Assembly (NCBI RefSeq): GCF_900148495.1
Contig: NZ_FTRU01000008.1
Location: 558,001 to 622,000, forward strand
Direction: 5' to 3'
DNA length: 64,000 bases
Origin: Negativibacillus massiliensis
GTDB taxonomy: Bacteria; Bacillota; Clostridia; Oscillospirales; Ruminococcaceae
In this document: in pieces, positions 50,803 to 58,280 of the stretch
Numbering within the stretch: position 1 is the stretch's first letter
How the letters are laid out: the number at the start of each line of letters is the position of its first letter
Notes under the pieces: model-generated
Told to the model about the DNA's origin: nothing
Database searches by the model: none
What the model saw: only the letters and a program-made list of their open reading frames with translations
Translations under genes and position numbers: made by a program

Positions 50803-52197
50803 TTAAATCTGCGGCAGTTCTGCACGTTTTTCCATAAAACGTTTTGCACGCTGATCCATCAAGCCGTCTTCTTGCCACAATTCAGGATAGTATTTTTCAA
50901 ATCCAGCGGTTGGGTTGACGGTGCAGCGTGCCCATTTACCTTCAAACAAATTCATATAACACTGCTGACAGCGGCAGCATTTAACGATGTCCTGTGTTCT
51001 GCCTGCTTTTACTTTTGCAGGCCAGTAAGGATCAGCAATCGATTGACGTCCCAGAGAAATGATGTCGGTCTTGCCGCTGGCAATTGCTTCTGCAGCAACC
51101 TCCGGTGTGATAAAGTCTGGAGTGATGATTGGCAGACCACCAGAAGCTTTTTTGAAGCCCGGAGCCCACTGAGTAAATTCATTCTCACCATCTGGAGCAA
51201 AGCCTTTTCCGAAAGCTTCATAGCTGCCTTGGGAGACATTGATAAAGTTAGCTCCTGCTTCAGACAGCAGTTTGACAACTTTGCAGGCTTCCTCGTGGTC
51301 AAGTCCATCATTCATATATTCGTTGCCGGAGATACGTACGCCAAGTGCTTTGTCTGGACCGACTTTTTTGCGGATTCGCTCGATGATATTGGTTACAATA
51401 CGGCAGCGGTTTTCAGTGTTGCCGCCATACATATCTTCACGCAGATTAGAGCGAGGCGATAAAAATTGATGCAGTAAATAACCGTGTGGGGTATGAAGCT
51501 CAATACCATCGAATCCAAGACCGTACAAAGCGATTGCCTGTTCTACCATAAAGTCTTCAATCTGTTCAATTTCGCGGATGGTCAGTTCTCTTGGAGTTTC
51601 GCCATAAGCGACATGGTAGAGTTCTCCGCCATTCTTTTCCATGAAATCACGAATATATGGACGAAGTTTGTCATACTCTTCGTCCGACATATTTTGGATA
51701 GCTTCCAGTCCACCAAAGTTATTGACAATACCTCCAAATCCCAGACGGGTTGCCTGGCGCAGCCAGCCCTTGGTGATATGACGGAAATCCATTTCCATCG
51801 GCACAGCGGAAGGTGCACCTGAAGCGATGCTCTTATGTCCTGGCTGTGGGTGACCCTGACGTCCCCAGCCAGGAGAAAGCTGTGCAAAAATCTTAGCTCC
51901 TTTGTAAGAGTGAACTACATCGGCAACCTGGCTGATGTGTCGGTATTTGTCCTGAGCATCACACAGAAGAGGATTGAGGCTGTCGCTTCCTCTCCATGGA
52001 TATGGATTTGCTACGATGCACTCGGTGATGATCAGACCAAAACCACCTCTGGCGCGGGTTGCATACCATGCGTTGGTCTGTTCGGATGCAAATCCCATCG
52101 GGCCGGTGTAGCCCATGTTCATAGGTGACATGGCAATTCGGTTTTTCAGTTCGACGTTACCGATTTGGATGGGTTCAAACAAAATGTCTGTACTCAA
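50803..52197 (-). CDS. Old Yellow Enzyme-type flavin oxidoreductase with Fe-S motif, lacking the Rossmann domain
   Basis: A 464-residue FMN TIM-barrel enzyme of the NADH:flavin oxidoreductase/2,4-dienoyl-CoA reductase group. Family marks are LKNRIAMSPMNMGY, ELHTPHGYLLHQFLSPRSN and RCRIVTNIIERIRKKVG. The 4Fe-4S cysteines follow at the end (CCRCQQC, then RCTVNP). Full-size relatives such as BaiCD and dienoyl-CoA reductase carry another ~200 residues with FAD and NAD domains; here the protein stops about 45 residues after the cluster. Electrons must then come from a separate protein, maybe a ferredoxin or flavodoxin. The start is TTG at 52197 with GGAGG nine bases upstream. Divergent from a TetR gene. 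Likely reduces an activated C=C bond. Confidence 0.85.
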   Translation of the reverse strand: MSTDILFEPIQIGNVELKNRIAMSPMNMGYTGPMGFASEQTNAWYATRARGGFGLIITECIVANPYPWRGSDSLNPLLCDAQDKYRHISQVADVVHSYKGAKIFAQLSPGWGRQGHPQPGHKSIASGAPSAVPMEMDFRHITKGWLRQATRLGFGGIVNNFGGLEAIQNMSDEEYDKLRPYIRDFMEKNGGELYHVAYGETPRELTIREIEQIEDFMVEQAIALYGLGFDGIELHTPHGYLLHQFLSPRSNLREDMYGGNTENRCRIVTNIIERIRKKVGPDKALGVRISGNEYMNDGLDHEEACKVVKLLSEAGANFINVSQGSYEAFGKGFAPDGENEFTQWAPGFKKASGGLPIITPDFITPEVAAEAIASGKTDIISLGRQSIADPYWPAKVKAGRTQDIVKCCRCQQCYMNLFEGKWARCTVNPTAGFEKYYPELWQEDGLMDQRAKRFMEKRAELPQI

Positions 52198-52304
52198 TGT
52201 AAGGTACCTCCTTCATTTGGATGATTGATTTATCTTCTGAAACACAGTATAATAGTTCTAAAGCTATTTCACAATGTACAATTTTGAGTATAATATATAA
52301 AATC

Positions 52305-52316
52305 ATACACGTGTAT
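52305..52316. promoter_or_regulatory. Candidate TetR operator
   Basis: ATACACGTGTAT is a perfect 12-bp palindrome. It sits between the divergent genes, just downstream of a TATAAT box (52289-52294) facing the TetR gene. Confidence 0.45.
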
Positions 52317-52352
52317 CAAAAATGTACTGTTTCTAAGAAAGAAAGGGAAAAT

Positions 52353-52916
52353 ATGAAGGAATATAGAAGCTCCATTCGCTCCAAAAAGATGATTCGTTCG
52401 GCAATGATTGAACTATTAGCAGAAAAGGACATTTCAAAAATCACAGTGGTTGACATTATAGGAAAAGCTGATTTAAGCCGGAATACATTTTACGCTCATT
52501 ATCAGGATATTTACGCTGTTCTTGAAGAATTAGAAGATGATTTTCTTTCAGAAATGAACCGTTGCTTGGATGAGGCTGTTCATAACAGAGAATTTTTTGA
52601 CCCTCTTCCGTTGTTGCGAAAATTTCAGCATTTTGTAGAGGACAGTGTAGAAACCAACAGACTGCTTCTTGCCAATCAAAATGCTGCTGCTTTTTGCGAA
52701 AAAATAAAGCGGGTTTTTATCAAAAGAGTTATGGAAAATCTGCCAACCACTGGGGTAAAGGACAGAGAAGGGTTCTTAATTTTTCTGGAATGTGTTGCAG
52801 GCGGTTTTGTTAGCTTATATCAAAAAAGTTTGAACAAAGAATCGACATTGACTTTGGACGAGATCACATCAGAAATCAGTCAGATATACACATGGGGTTT
52901 GAAAAAATATATGTAA
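52353..52916 (+). CDS. TetR/AcrR family regulator
   Basis: A 187-residue regulator. The N-terminal helix-turn-helix is MIRSAMIELLAEKDISKITV followed by VVDIIGKADLSRNTFYAHYQD. The C-terminal ligand domain has no recognised pattern. ATG 52353 follows AAAGGG; the frame start at 52221 lacks a ribosome site. It is divergent from the ene-reductase/amidohydrolase operon and is its likely repressor, with the substrate or a product as the expected inducer. Confidence 0.88.
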   Translation: MKEYRSSIRSKKMIRSAMIELLAEKDISKITVVDIIGKADLSRNTFYAHYQDIYAVLEELEDDFLSEMNRCLDEAVHNREFFDPLPLLRKFQHFVEDSVETNRLLLANQNAAAFCEKIKRVFIKRVMENLPTTGVKDREGFLIFLECVAGGFVSLYQKSLNKESTLTLDEITSEISQIYTWGLKKYM

Positions 52917-52988
52917 TCATGAGATTGGAAGGATAATTCTATTGCAAGAAACAAAAATAAAATTTGCATAGAGCAGTGTGTTAGACAT

Positions 52989-53023
52989 AAAAAAAGGGGG
53001 GATAGCCAATTCGGCAATCCCCC
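52989..53023 (-). terminator. Terminator after the second Ca2+-ATPase
   Basis: On the minus strand GGGGGAT-TGCC pairs with GGCT-ATCCCCC and is followed by seven U residues, 20 bases past the stop codon. Confidence 0.88.
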
Positions 53024-53042
53024 TGGATGCTAATATATGCAT

Positions 53043-55658
53043 TTAATGTTGATGCTTGATTAATCCACAAGCTTTTGAAAATTCCATTACAACTACTGGG
53101 ATCAGCGACAGGCACAGTCCGAGCAGATAAGTTTTCCATGGCAGGACAACTAATCCAAAAGCAACGCGTATTGGTGTAAAGATAACCAGCGCCACCAACA
53201 GGAAGGATACAAGGCAGGCCCAGTTTAATTTGTGGTTGCTGAATGGTCCGATTCGGAACAGGGAGTGTTCGGAGCGCATATTAAATGCCTGTATGATCTG
53301 TGACAGAGCAAGGACCATAAAGGCCATTGTCTGACCGCCGGCTTCCTGTCCAACAGCATTTTCACCCATAACGAAAGCAATCAGTGTCAGGATAGAGAAC
53401 ATAATTCCTTGAAGGACAATTCGAATTCCCAAGCCATGTGCAAAGATCCCTTCATCTTTTGGACGAGGTTTTTGATTCATAACATCTGATTCTACCGCTT
53501 CCATACCAAGAGCAATTGCAGGCAGGCTATCGGTTACCAGATTGATCCATAAAAGCTGCATAGAAAGCAGTGGGGTCTTGTGCCAGAGAAGCATCGCAGT
53601 GAAGACAGTGATTACTTCTCCAATATTGGTTCCCAAGAGAAAGCCAACAACCTTACGGATATTAGCATAAATACCGCGTCCTTCCCGGATAGCATCCACA
53701 ATTGTGGCAAAATTATCATCGGTCAAGGTCATATCCGCAGCGCCTTTGGCAACATCTGTTCCGGTGATTCCCATGGCACAGCCAATATCTGCAGCTTTTA
53801 AGGCAGGAGCATCATTGACACCATCACCCGTCATGGACACCACCTGACCTTTACGCTGCCATGCTTTGACGATACGGATCTTGTTTTCTGGGGAAACACG
53901 AGCATAGACAGATATCTGTTCTACTTCATGGTCCAGCTGTGTGTCCGTCATGGCATCCAGTTGTGCACCAGTGATAGCTTTATCACCGGATTTCATGATA
54001 CCAAGATCCTTGGCAATGGCAGAGGCTGTTACGACATGGTCACCGGTAATCATTACCGGTTTGATTCCTGCTTTGCGGCAGAGTTCCACAGCAGCTTTTG
54101 CTTCTGGACGCGGTGGATCGATCATTCCAACTAATCCCATCAATGTCAAGCCACATTCCAATTCTTCTGAGGTGGGGTGTTGGGGAACAGTGTCGATTTC
54201 TTTATATGCAATAGCCAGAACACGGAGGGCATCGGCGCTCATCTTTTCCACAATTTCCTTTGCTGCATCCAGGTTGCCAGATGTGCAGCGAGGAGCCATC
54301 ATATCGAAAGCACCTTTGACGATCACCACATTTTTTCCGTTTATCTGATTAACTGTTGTCATCAGTTTTCGATCTGAATCAAAAGGAAGTTCAGCAAGGC
54401 GAGGATACTGCTGATTCAATGTTTCTTTCGACATTCCGCTTTTATGTGCAGCATAAACAATGGCTGTTTCGGTAGGATCTCCTATATGCTGTTCCTCATT
54501 GTCGCGAAAGATGACTGTACCATCGCAACAAAGGCTGGCATATTGCAGCAGCTGACGTACCTCTGCAGAGTTTTGTGTGTTGATTTCTTCAATAGAGGGA
54601 GCACCATCGACATATGCTTTTACCAAAGTCATGCGGTTTTGGGTCAGAGTACCGGTCTTATCAGAACAGATAACAGAAGCACTTCCCAGCGTTTCTACAG
54701 CAGGGAGGCGTCGAACCAAAGCATTTTTCTTAACCATTCGCTGGACACCAATGGAAAGAACGATGGTTACAATCGCAGGCAGTCCTTCCGGGATAGCGGA
54801 AACAGCAAGGGAAACAGCTGTCATAAAAATTTCCATAGGAGGAATTCCGCTGGACAGTCCAACAATAAAAATAATACCGCAGGCAGCCAGTGCCAGAATG
54901 CCAAGATACTTACCTAACTGAGCCAACTTCTTCTGCAAAGGAGTCTGGGTGTCGCCTTCATTGTCCAACAGATTTGCGATCTTGCCCATTTCTGTGTTCA
55001 TTCCGGTAGCGGTTACAACAGCAACAGCAGTTCCATAAGTGATAGAACAGCCGGAGAATACCATGTTGCTTCGGTCGCCTAAAGGAGCGTTTTCCAGAAC
55101 AATCGCCTCTGCATCCTTTTCAGAAGGAACAGATTCGCCTGTCAGGGCAGACTCCTCGCTTTTTAGACTAACACTTTTTAACAATCTTGCATCAGCAGGG
55201 ATAAAGTCACCAGCTTCCAGTCGAATTATATCGCCGGGAACTAGCTGTGCTGCGTCAATGATGCTTTCTTTACCATCGCGGATTACTCTTGCATGTGGTG
55301 CAGATAGATTTTTGAGTGCATCCAAAGCCTTTTCTGCTTTACTTTCTTGCATGACGCCCATGATAGCGTTCAGAACCACAATGAGCAGAATCAGAAGTGG
55401 CTCAAAAAATTCTTTTGGCTGTCCCTCCACACATGCGATGACAAAGGAAATCGCGGCAGCGGCCAGCAGAATCAGAATCATAACGTCTTTAAATTGTGCC
55501 AAAAAGCGTTGAAAGTTACTTTTTCTTTTCTTTCCCTTCAGTTTGTTTTCGCCAAATTGAGCAATTCTATTCTGCACTTGATCCGAACGCAAACCGGATG
55601 TAAGATCAGATTCCAGTTCCTGTATCACCTCAGATGGTGAAGCATGATAAAATGTCAT
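53043..55658 (-). CDS. P2A-type Ca2+-transporting P-type ATPase (second of the window)
   Basis: An 871-residue pump of the SERCA/PMR1/LMCA1 group, exporting Ca2+ and perhaps Mn2+. Motifs: actuator ALTGESVPSEKD, M4 AIPEGLPAIVTIV, phosphorylation site CSDKTGTLT with D333, VKGAFDMM, hinge TGDGVNDAPALK and M6 INLVTDSLPAIALG. It has the usual length and no repeat tail, unlike the pump at 11.8 kb. The ATG at 55658 follows AAGGAGG; 24 upstream codons in frame are not used. The 625-base region upstream holds two GACAA/TTGTC palindromes and, on the other strand, a Mn2+-type riboswitch. Confidence 0.93.
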   Translation of the reverse strand: MTFYHASPSEVIQELESDLTSGLRSDQVQNRIAQFGENKLKGKKRKSNFQRFLAQFKDVMILILLAAAAISFVIACVEGQPKEFFEPLLILLIVVLNAIMGVMQESKAEKALDALKNLSAPHARVIRDGKESIIDAAQLVPGDIIRLEAGDFIPADARLLKSVSLKSEESALTGESVPSEKDAEAIVLENAPLGDRSNMVFSGCSITYGTAVAVVTATGMNTEMGKIANLLDNEGDTQTPLQKKLAQLGKYLGILALAACGIIFIVGLSSGIPPMEIFMTAVSLAVSAIPEGLPAIVTIVLSIGVQRMVKKNALVRRLPAVETLGSASVICSDKTGTLTQNRMTLVKAYVDGAPSIEEINTQNSAEVRQLLQYASLCCDGTVIFRDNEEQHIGDPTETAIVYAAHKSGMSKETLNQQYPRLAELPFDSDRKLMTTVNQINGKNVVIVKGAFDMMAPRCTSGNLDAAKEIVEKMSADALRVLAIAYKEIDTVPQHPTSEELECGLTLMGLVGMIDPPRPEAKAAVELCRKAGIKPVMITGDHVVTASAIAKDLGIMKSGDKAITGAQLDAMTDTQLDHEVEQISVYARVSPENKIRIVKAWQRKGQVVSMTGDGVNDAPALKAADIGCAMGITGTDVAKGAADMTLTDDNFATIVDAIREGRGIYANIRKVVGFLLGTNIGEVITVFTAMLLWHKTPLLSMQLLWINLVTDSLPAIALGMEAVESDVMNQKPRPKDEGIFAHGLGIRIVLQGIMFSILTLIAFVMGENAVGQEAGGQTMAFMVLALSQIIQAFNMRSEHSLFRIGPFSNHKLNWACLVSFLLVALVIFTPIRVAFGLVVLPWKTYLLGLCLSLIPVVVMEFSKACGLIKHQH

Positions 55659-55783
55659 TGACAAATACCTCCTTGATTGTTTGTTGACAAGAAAATTGTA
55701 ATGCAAGTCTTGGATTATGTCATGGGGCAAAGCTTTTCAGGCGTCGGACTTTTTCCCTCAAAAGAATGTTTGTTACATTTTTA

Positions 55784-55899
55784 GACAAGAAGATGAATTT
55801 GTCCTATCCGGTATAAGAACATTGCTTTGGCTTGTTATAGATGCGGTACGATTACGATAATCTTTATGCCATATCGTGGGACAAAACAACAAAATTGTC
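55784..55899. promoter_or_regulatory. Two GACAA-N10-TTGTC palindromes upstream of the Ca2+-ATPase
   Basis: Copies at 55784-55803 and 55880-55899 have the same half-sites and the same ten-base spacing. Half-sites of the same sequence in everted order (TTGTCC 56218-56223 and GGACAA 56244-56249) flank the start of the TetR gene. Likely binding sites of one regulator, perhaps that TetR protein. Confidence 0.45.
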
Positions 55900-55922
55900 C
55901 AACAATCAAACGAGTATTTTTG

Positions 55923-55951
55923 TTGTGAAAGAGAGAAAAAAGGAATATAAT
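55923..55951 (+). promoter_or_regulatory. Promoter of the riboswitch transcript
   Basis: TTGTGA, 17 bases, TATAAT. The start of transcription would fall at about 55958, exactly where the aptamer begins. Confidence 0.65.
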
Positions 55952-55957
55952 AGGAAT

Positions 55958-56041
55958 ATAAGGGAGTAGTCAGCACTATTCGGTGTGATAATACCAACAT
56001 CCTGGATATTTCCTGGTATTATTTTAAATGACGAGACTTAT
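55958..56041 (+). ncRNA. yybP-ykoY family riboswitch aptamer (Mn2+ sensor)
   Basis: P1 is ATAAG/CTTAT. The conserved inner strands GGAGTAG (55963-55969) and CGAGA (56032-56036) match the yybP-ykoY pattern GGAGUAG ... CAAGA as I know it. GTCA/TGAC closes the junction, a GCAC/GTGT hairpin forms P2, and a perfect 9-bp ATAATACCA/TGGTATTAT stem forms P3 with the loop starting ACATCC. Members sense Mn2+ and switch on exporters. The 3' strand of P1 is shared with the terminator that follows, giving a transcription-ON switch. No covariance model was run. Confidence 0.75.
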
Positions 56042-56070
56042 CTGTATCGACAGGTAAGTCTTATTTTTTT
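56035..56070 (+). terminator. Expression-platform terminator of the riboswitch
   Basis: GACTTATCTG pairs with CAGGTAAGTC around TATCGA, then TTATTTTTTT. Its first bases are also the 3' strand of P1, so the metal-bound aptamer excludes it. Confidence 0.8.
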
Positions 56071-56283
56071 ATCTGTCGGGAGAAAAACTCTAAAAATTGG
56101 GAATAGGAGATTACTGGATGAGTACAATCAGGATAATTGTGCATATCCATGAAATTGATATGCTTTGACAGGACTCCCTTGTGTTTTTTATGAGACAGAC
56201 TTTACAGGAAAATGATTTTGTCCCTATGGGTTATAACTTTGCTGGACAATACGGGAATATTGCAATTTGGAAGGAGGCAAACT
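56071..56283 (+). other. Leader between riboswitch terminator and TetR gene
   Basis: This stretch holds no Mn2+ exporter gene. Only a 16-residue frame is present (56118-56168, beginning MSTIRIIVHIHE), preceded by AATAGGAGA, which is a plausible ribosome site. It may be a remnant of the original riboswitch-controlled gene, a peptide, or chance. Confidence 0.35.
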
Positions 56284-56859
56284 ATGGCAGATTCCAATAT
56301 TACAAAACATGCATTGGCGACGGCTCTTCGTGAGCTGATGACAGAACTGCCATTTGAAAAAATCAACGTGGCACATATTTGTGAACGTTGTGGTATGAAT
56401 CGCAAAAGTTTTTATTATCACTTTAAAGATAAATATGATTTGGTAAACTGGATCTTTGATACAGAGATTATTTTTCTTGTGAGGGATGAAGACTTAGAAA
56501 CCAGTTATGAGAAGCATTGGGAATTCATAGAGAAAATATGCTTCTATTTCTATGAGAATCATGCCTTTTACCGCAAAGCACTTCAAATCCAAGGGCAAAA
56601 TTCTTTTGCAGATCATTTCCGAGAATATATCAGACCGCTTTTAAGTGCCCGGCTTGCTTATTTATATGCGAATGAACCGATTGATGAGTTCGCTCTGGAT
56701 TTTTTTACCGATGCAATTGTGTGTACGGTAGAACGGTGGTTATTGAAAAAAGATTGTTTGCCTCCAGAGCAGTTTGTAGAAAAGATTAAATCATTGACTG
56801 AAAAAGGTGCAGCATCCATCTATCGGGAGATGACACAGGAAAAAGATAAGATATCTTAA
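56284..56859 (+). CDS. TetR/AcrR family regulator (DhaS-like)
   Basis: A 191-residue regulator with the N-terminal pattern TKHALATALRELMTELPFEK and CGMNRKSFYYHFKDKYDLV, as in TetR proteins of the DhaS-like group whose C-terminal domain has lost the usual ligand-binding form. ATG 56284 follows GGAAGGAGG. It is the first full gene downstream of the Mn2+ riboswitch. It precedes the terminator before the inactive radical SAM gene on the other strand. Its targets may be the Ca2+-ATPase, the radical SAM pair, or itself. Confidence 0.85.
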   Translation: MADSNITKHALATALRELMTELPFEKINVAHICERCGMNRKSFYYHFKDKYDLVNWIFDTEIIFLVRDEDLETSYEKHWEFIEKICFYFYENHAFYRKALQIQGQNSFADHFREYIRPLLSARLAYLYANEPIDEFALDFFTDAIVCTVERWLLKKDCLPPEQFVEKIKSLTEKGAASIYREMTQEKDKIS

Positions 56860-56930
56860 GAGTTTTTTGTTTTTCAAACAATATAAAAAAAGCAAAGTAA
56901 ATAACAAAAAAGCGATTATAAAAAACCAAC

Positions 56931-56976
56931 AGCGCGCTATCATTTGACAGTGCGCTGTTGGTTTTTATTTTTTGTC
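56931..56976. terminator. Bidirectional terminator
   Basis: AAAAACCAACAGCGC pairs with GCGCTGTTGGTTTTT across a 16-base loop, between the TetR gene and the convergent 56997 gene. Confidence 0.9.
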
Positions 56977-56996
56977 CGGACAGAAGAGGGGAGATA

Positions 56997-58028
56997 TCAT
57001 TGTAGTGTATGCTGGACATTTTTTTTCGGATTTGCTTTTTTCATGAGATTTGTCAAGCTGCATTGAAACAAATTACCACAAACGTTGTCTGTATGATTTG
57101 CACCATGCACATTTCCCTGACCATCGATGAACATACAACAAGCATCGTCCGAAATAATTTTATCCAAACTTCGAGTGTCATCATAGAGTTCCCAAGGTAA
57201 GGTCTGGAAATATTGTTTGTTTCTTGCTTGTACAGAAGCCTGATAAACCAGCTGACGCGTCTTATCAGGACAGTCTGGTTGTGGGATCAGGACAGTAAAG
57301 ATAGGATGAAGCTGCTGCGCATCACGGAACAGTTCCCCATTGGTAATAGATTCTGCGTCCTCTGATGAATATGAGTAAAAAACAGAATATGGCAGCCCTG
57401 CGTCTCTCAGCATAGCACACGCTTCATCAGCATCGTCATTATAGCGGAGTATCAGCATAAGATGTTTGATTTGTGAGACCTTTTCCAAGAAGATAGGCGT
57501 TATAAATTTTGGATCACAAAAGAGGAAAAATGCACTGTCAGGGTGTTCCTGCACCAGTGGAAGAATTTTCAATGAATTTGCCTGTGTAAAAAGCATCCAG
57601 GAATAAATACCGAGTTCTTCTCCTTCTTTAATCGCCTCGTGATACTGATTCAAATGTTCCAGACATTCAGGTTGATCCATTTGGAAGAAAATAACCCAAG
57701 GAATATTAAACCCCAATACGTTTTCGTTTGTACGGATATGCTGTGCACCCCAAGTAAAGCTGTTGTAGCCAAGGTTCATTCCAAATTTGATCAGATGCTC
57801 CGTTTCAATATGATTTGTTGCGTTATAGATCAAGTCATAGTAAGCACTGTTTTCATTCTCCAGCATTGTGTGGGCAGCCTCAAAAAAACGGCTTTGGAAT
57901 CTTCCTTTGGAAAATTGCAAAGCCATATCTACCAAGTTCCGGATGCTTCTTTTGGGGTCCTCTTTCAAGCTTTTTAAGGTCTGCCGGACGGTTGTTTCGA
58001 TGATGATTTTTGACATGCTGTTTTCCAT
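56997..58028 (-). CDS. Radical-SAM-like protein without cluster cysteines
   Basis: A 343-residue protein that parallels its divergent neighbour, a radical SAM enzyme, along much of its length. The N-terminal helical part matches in plan (RSIRNLVDMALQFSKGRFQS). The core then begins IPWVIFF, like VPWAILL in the enzyme. The CxxxCxxC loop is missing: the segment after IPWVIFFQMDQPE passes straight into helix EAIKEGEELGIYSWMLF. A C-terminal SPASM-like stretch remains (DDACCMFIDGQGNVHG, NLFQCSLTNLM). The ATG at 58028 follows AAGGAGA. It cannot cleave SAM in the usual way; a regulatory or substrate-binding partner role is inferred. Homology was judged by eye. Confidence 0.65.
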   Translation of the reverse strand: MENSMSKIIIETTVRQTLKSLKEDPKRSIRNLVDMALQFSKGRFQSRFFEAAHTMLENENSAYYDLIYNATNHIETEHLIKFGMNLGYNSFTWGAQHIRTNENVLGFNIPWVIFFQMDQPECLEHLNQYHEAIKEGEELGIYSWMLFTQANSLKILPLVQEHPDSAFFLFCDPKFITPIFLEKVSQIKHLMLILRYNDDADEACAMLRDAGLPYSVFYSYSSEDAESITNGELFRDAQQLHPIFTVLIPQPDCPDKTRQLVYQASVQARNKQYFQTLPWELYDDTRSLDKIISDDACCMFIDGQGNVHGANHTDNVCGNLFQCSLTNLMKKANPKKNVQHTLQ

Positions 58029-58209
58029 ATTGAATCTCCTTCCGAAGATACAATGACAATTGAATAGTCATATTGAGATATTGGTTTTAGATAAGAAAAT
58101 CATATACCGTTGCGCCGATTGAAACAATAGACAATCACAGCTTTGTGTCCCAAAAAGTAACGGAGAGGATGGGGTGTCACGTTTTTTGACTGGCACGCTT
58201 TTGTGTCCC

Positions 58210-58238
58210 GTGACTTTTTATATATGGTTTTCTATAAT
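58210..58238 (+). promoter_or_regulatory. Promoter of the radical SAM gene with flanking inverted repeat
   Basis: GTGACT, 17 bases, TATAAT. An inverted repeat GTCACG (58176-58181) / CGTGAC (58209-58214) overlaps the -35 box and could be an operator. Confidence 0.5.
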
Positions 58239-58280
58239 ATTGCCAAACAGCCAATGCAAGGCACAGAAAGGATGAATTAT

